Shown: piece after piece, positions 53,653 through 61,003 of the stretch
How positions within the stretch are numbered: the stretch's first letter is position 1
Layout: each line of letters opens with the position of its first letter
Assembly (NCBI RefSeq): GCF_001427585.1
Contig: NZ_LMGY01000015.1
Coordinates: 232,683-296,682 of the forward strand
Length of the DNA: 64,000 nucleotides
Direction of reading: 5' to 3'
From: Pseudoxanthomonas sp. Root630
GTDB taxonomy: Bacteria; Pseudomonadota; Gammaproteobacteria; Xanthomonadales; Xanthomonadaceae
Notes under the pieces: generated by a model
Told to the model about the DNA's origin: nothing
The model's input: only the letters and a program-made list of their open reading frames with translations
Database searches by the model: none
Translations under genes and position numbers: made by a program

Positions 53653-54891
53653 TCAGCCGGAAGCGCGGGCCTGCCACGTCGCGGACAACCGCCAGCAGCG
53701 CCAGAGCGCGTGCAGGCTCATCGCATAGGCGAGCACCAGCGTGCCGCCTGCGATACGCGCGAGCACGGGCACCAGCGTCGCCGACACCAGCAATCCTCCC
53801 GCGATGACGTGCGCGAAAAGCGCGCGCCGCTTCCCGCCTTCGTCGAACAGGGTACCCACGCCTGGCACGCGCACGCCACGGGGCACGCGCTGGCGCAACG
53901 CGATCCAGGTCAGGAAGCCGGTGATCTCCATCGCCATGCCGACCACCAGCAGCGGCAGGCCCACGCCGAGCACCAGCGTGCCGGTCACGACCACCGCCGC
54001 CCCCGGCCATGCGGACAGCACCCCGGCGAGCAGCAAGGCTGCGCAACCCGCCCGCCAGAACGCGCGCAACATCGCGTTGCGCCGGTGCGGCGCGCGTGCC
54101 TGCAGGACGAACACCGCTGCCGCGAACACCGCGAACGGCCACGCCGCAAGACGCATTGCTTCCACCGGCAGCGCGCCTGCGGTGTCCGCCGCGATAACGC
54201 ACAGCGTCAGCAGGACCCCGATTTGCCAGGCGCGCGCGGCCGCGACCGGCGGCGCGCGCGTGCCCTGCAGCATCGGCAGCGTCACCGCGCCCACGGCCGC
54301 GAGCAGTCCCATCGTCCAGCCGATCACACCGAAGGCCGCGTGCACATCCACCATCCCCGCGGCTGCCGGCATGCGCCAGCCGGTGCGGGCCGCCAGCAGC
54401 ACCAGCCCCAGCATCGCCGTCGCCATCAACGCGAGCACGGCCAGGCCGATGCCGTCGCGCACGACGCGCACGCCGCTTCCGCGCACGACGGCCACCAGCG
54501 CCAGCGCTGCGAACAGGGCCAGCGATCCACCGAGCAGCACGGCCGCCGGCGCGGCCAAGGCGTGCGACGACGTCGCCAGCGTCGCCAGCAGCAAGGCCAG
54601 GCCGAGGTTGAACGTGGCGTGCACGCACGGCACGACGCGCGCGCAGGGGAGCGGACTGCCGGCGGCGACGGGAAGGAACTGCACCAGGCTGCCCAGCATC
54701 GCGTTGCCCAGCAGGCCGAGCGCGAACAGATGCACCAGCACGAGCGTCGCTGGCGTCCACCGCGACAGCAGCGCGACGTCGCCGTGCCAGGCCAGCCAGC
54801 ACCCCGCCAGCGCGCCCCACGCCAGCGCCGTGGCCAGGAAGCGCATCGGCACCGACGGTGGCGGCGCCTGCGCGAACGCCAGCCCGCTCAT
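53653..54891 (-). CDS. Twelve-TM membrane protein of the nnrS operon
   Basis: A 412-residue protein with about twelve hydrophobic segments and no soluble domain. HLFALGLLGNAMLGSLVQFLP, VHATFNLGLALL and VDVHAAFGVIGWTMG place His residues in membrane helices in a way reminiscent of NnrS or heme-copper oxidase subunit I folds, but the full His set of an oxidase is not present. It is last in a five-gene unit and its start overlaps the DUF2249 stop by 4 bp. A heme- or NO-linked role is inferred from context. Confidence 0.75.
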   Translation of the reverse strand: MSGLAFAQAPPPSVPMRFLATALAWGALAGCWLAWHGDVALLSRWTPATLVLVHLFALGLLGNAMLGSLVQFLPVAAGSPLPCARVVPCVHATFNLGLALLLATLATSSHALAAPAAVLLGGSLALFAALALVAVVRGSGVRVVRDGIGLAVLALMATAMLGLVLLAARTGWRMPAAAGMVDVHAAFGVIGWTMGLLAAVGAVTLPMLQGTRAPPVAAARAWQIGVLLTLCVIAADTAGALPVEAMRLAAWPFAVFAAAVFVLQARAPHRRNAMLRAFWRAGCAALLLAGVLSAWPGAAVVVTGTLVLGVGLPLLVVGMAMEITGFLTWIALRQRVPRGVRVPGVGTLFDEGGKRRALFAHVIAGGLLVSATLVPVLARIAGGTLVLAYAMSLHALWRCWRLSATWQARASG

Positions 54892-55154
54892 GCGGCCTGC
54901 GGAGGCTCCAGCGCGTGCCGGTCGGCGACGTGGCAGATCGCGATGCACGCACTGCCGGCGTCGGCATCGCGCACCCGATAGGCGAAGCCCCATTGGTCCA
55001 GGATCGGCAGCAGCGGGGCCGGATACAGCGGCGTCAGCGCCACCAGACGCTCGCCGCGCCGCAACGTGCGCAGGCAGTCGAGGATGCGCTCCATCGGCTC
55101 CGGCGCCGCCAGCGCCCGCAGGTCCAGGCGCAGCAGGGTCAGGGCATGCGCCAT
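54888..55154 (-). CDS. DUF2249 domain protein
   Basis: An 88-residue protein, MAHALTLLRLDLRALAAPEP at the start, with RRGERLVALTPLYPAPLLPIL and the C-terminal AICHVADRH. Small DUF2249 (TusA-like fold) proteins are frequent in denitrification and heme-copper clusters. It overlaps both the upstream Cys-rich ORF (16 bp) and the downstream membrane-protein gene (4 bp). Confidence 0.75.
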   Translation of the reverse strand: MAHALTLLRLDLRALAAPEPMERILDCLRTLRRGERLVALTPLYPAPLLPILDQWGFAYRVRDADAGSACIAICHVADRHALEPPQAA

Positions 55155-55288
55155 GCGTCGGGCTCCTCGGCGTCGCGCGCCGGTGTGCAATCGAGCGACA
55201 CGCCCGCGGCATCCAGCGATTCGCGCACGCAACAGGCGCAGGGGGCGAACGCGTCGGGCAACCACGCGGTGTCGAACGCGGTCTCCAT
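55139..55288 (-). CDS. Possible 49-aa Cys-containing protein
   Basis: METAFDTAWLPDAFAPCACC opens a 49-codon frame starting 5 bp after the sirB2 stop, with GGGGGG about 9 bases upstream. It has a CACC cluster and one later Cys (LDCTPARD), a pattern that could bind a metal. It fills the only gap in an otherwise overlapping operon, which supports it being real; its small size keeps confidence moderate. Confidence 0.5.
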   Translation of the reverse strand: METAFDTAWLPDAFAPCACCVRESLDAAGVSLDCTPARDAEEPDAWRMP

Positions 55289-55293
55289 GCCGG

Positions 55294-55704
55294 TCAGCCC
55301 CCCAGCCACAGCAGCCAGCCCCACGGGTCGTGCGCGCGCGCGATGCCGTACACCTGCAGGAAGCACAGCAGCGCGGCGACCACCAGCACGGCCCGCGCAC
55401 GGTGGCCGCGCGCGGGCCGGAAGGCCGCGATGCCGATCGCCACGTACGCGACGAGGAACACGATCTTCGCCACCAGCCAGCCGTTGGCGAACATGCCCGC
55501 CGGCAGGATCGTCAGCAGCATCATCGCGCCGGTCAGCAGCACCGTGTCGATGCTGTAGCTCAGGTAGCGCACGGCCGCGGCGCGCGGCCAGCGCAGGCCG
55601 GCGAGCAGGCTGAGCGCACGCAGCGCGAACAGCGTGCCGCTGCTCATCGCCGCGCCCATGTGGACCAGCTTGATGTCGGGGTAGAAAGCCATCATGGCGC
55701 TCAT
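55294..55704 (-). CDS. SirB2-family membrane protein
   Basis: A 136-residue protein with four membrane helices. MSAMMAFYPDIKLVHMGAAM is the SirB2 N-terminus, and YSIDTVLLTGAMMLL and FANGWLVAKIVFLVAYVAIG are conserved helices. The name comes from a Salmonella invasion locus, but the family is widespread and of unknown biochemistry. In denitrifiers it often accompanies nnrS. Its start overlaps the nnrS stop by 4 bp. Confidence 0.85.
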   Translation of the reverse strand: MSAMMAFYPDIKLVHMGAAMSSGTLFALRALSLLAGLRWPRAAAVRYLSYSIDTVLLTGAMMLLTILPAGMFANGWLVAKIVFLVAYVAIGIAAFRPARGHRARAVLVVAALLCFLQVYGIARAHDPWGWLLWLGG

Positions 55705-56957
55705 CCCGGCCGCCCGTCCGCACGCGGACGCAGGTAGATGCCGCCGATCCGTCCCACCCACGGCGCCAGCGCGAGCAGCCAGCCCACCGCGGCGGCGGCC
55801 TGCCATGCCATCGCATCCGGCGCGAGGTCGGCGACGATGCGCATCACCGCGACGGCCTGGATCGCGACGAAGGCGAACCACGCCACCTTCGGCATCACCA
55901 GCGGTCGCCCCGAGTGGCCCTGCGTCACCCGCGTGACCATCGCCACCAGCAGGCTGCCGAAGAAACCGATGAACATCGCATGCATCGGCGCGCGTCCCAG
56001 CACGAAGTCGTCCGTCGCCAGGAAGGTCACGCTCTGCACCACGTACAGCAGGAAGGTGATCGGCAACCATGCGGTGCCGATGAACAGCACCGCCAGCAGC
56101 CCCGGCATGCGACCGCGCGGCCACCAGCGGATCACCGCCCAGGCGGTCAGCCCCAGCAGCGGCACGTCGGCCAGCCACAGCCATGCGTACGCATGCACCA
56201 GTTCCAGCCCGAGGTGCACCATCAGCAGCGCCCATACCGCGCCCAGCCACGGCAGCGAGCGCCACGGCACGTAGCCCGGCACCACGTTGCCGGCGAAGAA
56301 CGGGAACATGCGGTGCGCCACCGTCACGTACACCGGCAGCAGCAGGCCGAAGCCGCCGAGCTTGATGCTGGCGAACGCCCACGTCGGCGACGCGCCCAGC
56401 GCGAAGGCGATGAACATCACCAGCCCCAGCCAGCCCAGCAGCAAGCCGGCGAAGCACGAGCGCGCATGCCAGGTCTTCGCGGTGTCGTCGGCCAGCAGGC
56501 GGCCCAGCGTCAGCAGCGCCGCGGTCCAACCGGCCAGCGCCATCCACAGGCCGACGGTCAGGCCTGCCTGCCAACCCGCGACGCCCAGCAGGATCGCCAG
56601 CTGCCCGCCCATCAGGCCGAGCCCGACCGGCACGTAGTGCCAGCGCTTCAGGTCGGCCATGCCCATCCAGCGCGGGAACACGGTCAGCAGGAAACCGAAG
56701 ATGAAACTCGGCAACACCAGGTACTGCATCAGGAAGGCATGCAGCCAACCGGCGTAGATCGGCGTCTCGGGCATCGTCCACAGGCCCCAGCGCGTGGCCG
56801 CCAGCCACAACGTCCACCACAGCATCGCCAGCAGCACGTTGCCGGCGCCGACGAAGAACATCAGCCGGTGCGGCGCATGCGCGAGCCACGCGGGCGAGAG
56901 CCCCGGCAATGGCGGCGCGGCGCGGGGACGGGGCGGGGGAACGATGTCGATCTTCAT
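55701..56957 (-). CDS. nnrS: NnrS-family membrane protein
   Basis: A 418-residue heme- and copper-binding membrane protein that protects cells against NO stress. Twelve membrane segments follow a proline-rich N-terminus. LHAFLMQYLVLPSFIFGFLLTVFPRW, MFPFFAGNV and APMHAMFIGFFGSLLVAMVT with GHSGRPL are family hallmarks. The start at 56957 was chosen from the family N-terminus; the longer frame runs through the regulatory region. An FNR-like box lies 41 bp before the ATG. It heads a five-gene overlapping unit. Confidence 0.93.
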   Translation of the reverse strand: MKIDIVPPPRPRAAPPLPGLSPAWLAHAPHRLMFFVGAGNVLLAMLWWTLWLAATRWGLWTMPETPIYAGWLHAFLMQYLVLPSFIFGFLLTVFPRWMGMADLKRWHYVPVGLGLMGGQLAILLGVAGWQAGLTVGLWMALAGWTAALLTLGRLLADDTAKTWHARSCFAGLLLGWLGLVMFIAFALGASPTWAFASIKLGGFGLLLPVYVTVAHRMFPFFAGNVVPGYVPWRSLPWLGAVWALLMVHLGLELVHAYAWLWLADVPLLGLTAWAVIRWWPRGRMPGLLAVLFIGTAWLPITFLLYVVQSVTFLATDDFVLGRAPMHAMFIGFFGSLLVAMVTRVTQGHSGRPLVMPKVAWFAFVAIQAVAVMRIVADLAPDAMAWQAAAAVGWLLALAPWVGRIGGIYLRPRADGRPG

Positions 56958-56991
56958 GCGGCCAGCGTGCCCGCGCCGGCCGGCGACCGCC

Positions 56992-57005
56992 TTGACGTGG
57001 GTCAG
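56992..57005. promoter_or_regulatory. FNR/DNR-like box of nnrS
   Basis: TTGACGTGGGTCAG matches TTGAC-N4-GTCAA with one mismatch in the last base. It is centred 41 bp before the nnrS start codon on the minus strand. Confidence 0.7.
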
Positions 57006-57035
57006 GCCGGGTGCGATCCGGCGGCCGGTGCCGCC

Positions 57036-57049
57036 TTGATCCGGGTCAA
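57036..57049. promoter_or_regulatory. FNR/DNR-like box of the CCGGCSH gene
   Basis: TTGATCCGGGTCAA matches the FNR-family consensus closely. It is centred 79 bp before the plus-strand small gene at 57122 and 44 bp from the nnrS box, repeating the paired layout seen at nirK. Confidence 0.8.
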
Positions 57050-57121
57050 GGCCGACCGCGCGGCGAGCCCCTACAGTCCTGCTACCCGCGCATGCGCGCA
57101 CCGACCCGCACAGGAATCCCG

Positions 57122-57364
57122 ATGTCCGACCACGCCCCGCCCACCGAGCAACGCCAGCAGGCCATGACCGAGGCCCTGCGCGCCTGGGACCCGGAAGCCG
57201 AAGTCACCCTCGAGCCCGGCACCGGCCGCCTGATGGTGATGACCACGCTGCCCACCGACCGCGTGATCGCCATCCTCAAGGACGTCGGCGAACACGCCGA
57301 AGCCGGCGAGAGCGAATCGCGCGGGCACAAGGCGGGGCAGTGCTGCGGTGGGTGTTCGCACTGA
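57122..57364 (+). CDS. Small protein with C-terminal CCGGCSH tail
   Basis: An 80-residue soluble protein. Residues ~22-58 (WDPEAEVTLEPGTGRLMVMT) look like a short beta-alpha-beta unit resembling heavy-metal-associated domains, but without the CxxC motif. The C-terminus is GQCCGGCSH. AGGAA precedes the ATG, and an FNR-like box lies upstream. It is divergent from nnrS and shares its Cys tail with the 79-aa protein at 48136, although the bodies are not obviously alike. A role in metal handling during NO metabolism is inference. Confidence 0.8.
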   Translation: MSDHAPPTEQRQQAMTEALRAWDPEAEVTLEPGTGRLMVMTTLPTDRVIAILKDVGEHAEAGESESRGHKAGQCCGGCSH

Positions 57365-57449
57365 TCGATGGATGATCGGGGCGTTCCCCGGCATTCCGTC
57401 CTGCGTCGTCAGATCGATGCCAGGATGCTGCACTGGGCCCCGGCGCCCG

Positions 57450-57845
57450 TCACGTGCCGTCCACGCAGACATGCTGCACCACGCCGTCTTCGATCTGCTT
57501 GAAGCATCCGTACGTCCGGATCGAGTCCGAACAGCTACCGAGGGCAGGACTGCCCTTGGCGATGTCGGCGGCCACCAGACAGCGGCCCTCGCATTGCCGA
57601 TTGTCCGTGCAGATCTTTCTTGCATCGCGTGCGGGGAAATCGCAGACATAAGGCCCGCCGGGCGGCAGCCCGCGGCGCTCCCACCATCCGCCAACCAGGG
57701 AGCAAGCGGCTTCGGTTTCCGGAAGCAGGGGCTTGTCGGCCATCGGGATGTCGACGAGCTGGGCTGGAAGCGAAGGCGTCGGACGCGAGCACCCGGTCGA
57801 TGACATGACCGCCAGGCAGACCAACAGGAATCCGGGGTATCTCAC
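57450..57845 (-). CDS. Cys-rich lipoprotein, hypothetical
   Basis: A 131-residue predicted lipoprotein starting at a GTG, with lipobox SSTGC (Cys19). The mature part carries eight further Cys residues (ACSLVGGWW, YVCDF, KICTDNRQCEGRC, GSCSD, YGCFK, HVCVDG), consistent with several disulfides in the periplasm. No family is recognised. It converges with the CCGGCSH gene and starts a block of small envelope genes that are not obviously part of denitrification. Confidence 0.6.
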   Translation of the reverse strand: MRYPGFLLVCLAVMSSTGCSRPTPSLPAQLVDIPMADKPLLPETEAACSLVGGWWERRGLPPGGPYVCDFPARDARKICTDNRQCEGRCLVAADIAKGSPALGSCSDSIRTYGCFKQIEDGVVQHVCVDGT

Positions 57846-57914
57846 GGTGTGCCTGCATGGATACGGTTCATGACAAGGGAATGTACGCGGTCCGACGGCC
57901 AGGCGCATTGACGC

Positions 57915-58157
57915 CTAGTCGCCGCGACCGTCGAGGGCCACGCGAACCAGCGTGATGCCCAAGAGCAACGCCACCTGCGCCAGCGCCCAGGCGATCCACC
58001 CGCCACCGGCCCAGAACGCGACCAGCGACGTCAGCAGTGAAAGCGCAGCCCACAGAACCGCATGGTCAGGGCCACCCCCGCGGGCTTCGATCTTCCCCGC
58101 ATTGAAGTACAGGGACATGCCGACGATGCACAACGCCACCTGCGCGTAGATGCTCAC
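57915..58157 (-). CDS. Small two- to three-TM membrane protein, hypothetical
   Basis: An 80-residue protein with hydrophobic segments at ~4-18, ~32-48 and ~53-72 and a short charged tail (RVALDGRGD). No motif points to a function. It lies 42 bp downstream of the next membrane-protein gene on the same strand. Confidence 0.6.
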   Translation of the reverse strand: MSIYAQVALCIVGMSLYFNAGKIEARGGGPDHAVLWAALSLLTSLVAFWAGGGWIAWALAQVALLLGITLVRVALDGRGD

Positions 58158-58199
58158 GCGATGTCCAAGGAGGGGCTTCGACGGTCCAGGCGTTGCACG

Positions 58200-58745
58200 T
58201 TACCGGCCGAACTCCGCCGCGATCGGCTTCGACGCCAGCTTCCATGCGATCCAGCCGAACAGCGCGCCGAACGCGAGCGCAAAGACAACGCACACCACGG
58301 CCATCACGACGAAGAACAGCGTCATGTCGGGCGCGCCTTGCGCCTGCGCTGCCGCGAACTGGTCGTGCACGAACGAGAACATCGTGGCCTGGATGGCCAG
58401 CCCGGCCACCTGCCAGAGGATGCTCAGGATCATCAGGCCGATGAAGCACAGCCGGGCCCAGTTGCGACGCTTCAGCAGGCCGATCGAGACGACCAGCATG
58501 ACCATGTTGGCCAGCAGGGCCACCAGGAAGAACCACTGGAAATTCTCGAACATGAAGGTCACGAACGGCGGCAGGTCGGGTTGCGACGGCGCCGCTTGCA
58601 TGGCCTGGCCGAACTCTTCGCTGCGCAGGACGGTCTGCAGCATGATGTTCTGCAGGATCCCGACCAGCGCGCCGAAGCCCGACAGCGCGATGAAGATCCA
58701 TGCCACGACGGTGACGAAGGTCGAGCGTTGCTTCAGTTCGGACAT
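58200..58745 (-). CDS. Four-TM membrane protein, hypothetical
   Basis: A 181-residue protein with membrane helices near ~12-32, ~68-88, ~98-118 and ~138-165. The N-terminus MSELKQRSTFVTVVAWIFIA is typical of small integral membrane proteins with an unknown role. GGAGGGG lies four bases before the ATG at 58745; the longer open frame upstream has no family support. Confidence 0.7.
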   Translation of the reverse strand: MSELKQRSTFVTVVAWIFIALSGFGALVGILQNIMLQTVLRSEEFGQAMQAAPSQPDLPPFVTFMFENFQWFFLVALLANMVMLVVSIGLLKRRNWARLCFIGLMILSILWQVAGLAIQATMFSFVHDQFAAAQAQGAPDMTLFFVVMAVVCVVFALAFGALFGWIAWKLASKPIAAEFGR

Positions 58746-58831
58746 GGCCCCTCCCCGGGCGATGAAGACAGGGCCATCATGGGGCAAGTGTCCGGGCGAG
58801 GCCACTCGCTGCGCATGAGTGCGTCGGTACG

Positions 58832-59260
58832 TCAGAAGAGATGGACGAACGCGGCGGCCGCAAAGAAGGCAGCCGATATCGCCACCAGCCACCGCCACGC
58901 ACCGATGTCTTCGGGCGTGAGGCCTGTACCGGGGTTCCGCGGGTCGTAACGGATGACGATCTCTTCAAGCAGGGGCGCCCTGCGCCACAGTTTCAAGCCG
59001 GCGACCTGGACCGCCGCGCGATCTTCTACGCGCTTGCGGTACTCCAGTCCGCCGACGGTCCAGACAAGCACATGGTCCGTGTCGGTGTTGACGCCCCATT
59101 GGCGGTGACCCAAATCCTCGAACCACGACTGCGGCGGCACTTCCACGACACGTGCCGGCGCGGAGGGCCATGTCCGAGCCGTGCGCGCGCGCAGGAATGC
59201 CAGCAGTGCAACGCCGCACGCCACCCCGCCGGCCGCAACGAGAAAACCCGTCATCGTCAT
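58832..59260 (-). CDS. DUF3592 domain membrane protein
   Basis: A 142-residue protein with N-terminal (~5-22) and C-terminal (~122-140) membrane helices around an extracytoplasmic beta-domain. WPSAPARVVEVPPQSW, YRKRVEDRA and IRYDPRNPGTGLTPED match the DUF3592 pattern. A second ATG two codons in could be the start. Function unknown. Confidence 0.75.
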   Translation of the reverse strand: MTMTGFLVAAGGVACGVALLAFLRARTARTWPSAPARVVEVPPQSWFEDLGHRQWGVNTDTDHVLVWTVGGLEYRKRVEDRAAVQVAGLKLWRRAPLLEEIVIRYDPRNPGTGLTPEDIGAWRWLVAISAAFFAAAAFVHLF

Positions 59261-59285
59261 TCTTGACCTCGCAGGGTGTGCACGG

Positions 59286-59831
59286 CTAACCCGGGCCGCC
59301 GGGAGTGAGCGTTGATGCGCGCTCGTGACGGCGCCCCGCGATGGCCGAAAGGATCGCCTGTTCGAGCGGCTCCACCAGGATCGATCCGGGACGGTTCATC
59401 CGGTGCAGGATGATAAAAAAAGCCACCAGGGACAATCCGAACACGACTTCGCCTGAGAGCGTGCCTTTCCAGTGGACATTCACACCGAAGAGCGAGAGCG
59501 CGCCAAGGAACAGCGAGCCGCCCACCGGCAGCGTCAGCCACAGTTTCAGGACGAAGTCCGCCTTGAACCGGCCGCGCAACCGGGTTCGACCTTCTTCCTG
59601 CACGAAACGACCGACGAAGGCAGGACTGAACATGGACAGCAGATACGGCGCGTCCCGCCACAGGGCTACGTCATGCACGGTGGCGTGCCCGTGCAGCGTA
59701 GGGATGCCCCGCCGTGCCACGGGTCCGACCTGGTCGGTCGTGGCGGCGAGCCGGCCTACCGCCTCGTGCAGCGGAAGGTCGGTCGAGTAGACGACGTCGA
59801 AGTCCCCGAAAAGCAGTGTTGAGATCGACAT
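59286..59831 (-). CDS. Hypothetical protein with two TM segments
   Basis: A 181-residue protein. The first 90 residues are soluble (LFGDFDVVYSTDLPLHEAVG and LRGRFKADFVLKLWLTL), then two membrane helices (~100-115 and ~125-145). The layout suggests a membrane-anchored cytosolic domain. No family is recognised. Confidence 0.6.
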   Translation of the reverse strand: MSISTLLFGDFDVVYSTDLPLHEAVGRLAATTDQVGPVARRGIPTLHGHATVHDVALWRDAPYLLSMFSPAFVGRFVQEEGRTRLRGRFKADFVLKLWLTLPVGGSLFLGALSLFGVNVHWKGTLSGEVVFGLSLVAFFIILHRMNRPGSILVEPLEQAILSAIAGRRHERASTLTPGGPG

Positions 59832-59855
59832 GGGCTCAGCGGAGGCGCGATGGAT

Positions 59856-60242
59856 TCAGGAGGGCGATCGCTGTGTGGCGGCGTAGAGGGGCGCAACGAA
59901 CAACGCGATGGTCAGGAGGAAGTAGGCGTAGACACGCGGGAACTCCCTGACGCCCGGCACCCGGTCCGTCCAGGCGGCATACGACTCGGGTGTCTGGAGC
60001 CTGTCGAACACGCGCCCGTTGAGGAACCGCAGGACGAGGAAACATCCCGCGAAGATCAGCACGAACACCCAGCGCGATACCTCGAGATGCGGCCCCCACA
60101 GCGAAAGCCCGAACAGGTTGAACGCCTGGAGCATGGAAAGGATGCTGCAGGCATCGAAACGCTCATGGCCTTCGGGTGTGATGCGGTAATGCCATCGTTC
60201 GAATTCCCCGGCGAACGATGCGTACCAGGTACCCAGCGTCAT
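59856..60242 (-). CDS. Small membrane protein, hypothetical
   Basis: A 128-residue protein with membrane segments near ~58-77 and ~105-122. The start MTLGTWYASFAGEFERWHYR precedes a soluble stretch with a single Cys. Its ATG overlaps the stop of the upstream gene by 4 bp, so the two are translationally coupled. No family is recognised. Confidence 0.65.
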   Translation of the reverse strand: MTLGTWYASFAGEFERWHYRITPEGHERFDACSILSMLQAFNLFGLSLWGPHLEVSRWVFVLIFAGCFLVLRFLNGRVFDRLQTPESYAAWTDRVPGVREFPRVYAYFLLTIALFVAPLYAATQRSPS

Positions 60243-60721
60243 GCCACGACGTCCTCCCGGGTGGGGTCCGGGTCGACCGAGCGCGTGCGCCTCAGATAAA
60301 CAAGCAGGCAGCACGCCGCTACCGCGACGACGTTGATGCCGACGATGAAAGGCTTGCCCTGCAGCAGCGAGTACTCGAACTGGCTGCCGAACCTCGCGAA
60401 GAAATCCCACGTGGAGATGCTTGGCTGGTACTTGAAGTGGAGGGATGCGCCACTCGAGAACGAGTAGCCCGCGACGGGCGACATCAGGAAGGGCACCTGG
60501 GCCAGCCAGAAGTAGAAGTTCTGCCGTAGTGCGCCGTCACGGCCTTCAAGCAACCACAAGCCGCAGACCACCCCCCAGGCGAACAGCGCCAGGAAAGGAA
60601 CGGACAGCACTTTCGAAAGGATGGCCCCCGGCGCAACCAGCAGGCTGAGCCCGACCGCCAAGCCCGTAAAGCCCCCGCCGAGCGCGAGGATGCCCAACAG
60701 CCTCCGCTGCCAATGCCGCAT
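60239..60721 (-). CDS. Four-TM membrane protein, hypothetical
   Basis: A 160-residue protein with hydrophobic segments at ~8-28, ~40-58, ~70-85 and ~125-145 and a charged tail (RRTRSVDPDPTRED). GGGGGA precedes the ATG at 60721. It is coupled to the downstream 128-residue gene. It lies 282 bp downstream of norB, behind hairpins, so it is probably a separate unit. Confidence 0.65.
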   Translation of the reverse strand: MRHWQRRLLGILALGGGFTGLAVGLSLLVAPGAILSKVLSVPFLALFAWGVVCGLWLLEGRDGALRQNFYFWLAQVPFLMSPVAGYSFSSGASLHFKYQPSISTWDFFARFGSQFEYSLLQGKPFIVGINVVAVAACCLLVYLRRTRSVDPDPTREDVVA

Positions 60722-60919
60722 CGATTTCCCCCAAGTCCGATCGCCGGCACCCCTGCCGTCCCCCGATGTTAAACGTGAAACAACCCGCCAACCCAGGTAA
60801 ATGTGAGGAGGTGTCACCCGCGGGGCGTTGTTCGGCCATCGCAGGACCGGGGATGGAGTTCTGAGCGCCATCGATGGCATTCCGCGCCTTGCGCACGGCC
60901 TTCGGCGCCCCGTTCTCAC

Positions 60920-60945
60920 AAAAGAGAGCCGCTTGCGCGGCTCTC
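60920..60945 (-). terminator. Rho-independent terminator after norB
   Basis: A 9-bp stem (GAGAGCCGC / GCGGCTCTC) with a TTGC loop is followed on the minus strand by TTTTGTG. It lies about 60 bp after the norB stop. A second hairpin (CCGGCCTC / GAGGCCGG, 60970-60995) lies between it and the stop. The remaining bases to 60722 show nothing else. Confidence 0.8.
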
Positions 60946-61003
60946 GGGCTGCAACCTGCAGCAGGTGGCCCGGCCTCCCCACCCGGAGAGGCCGGTTCCA
61001 GGG

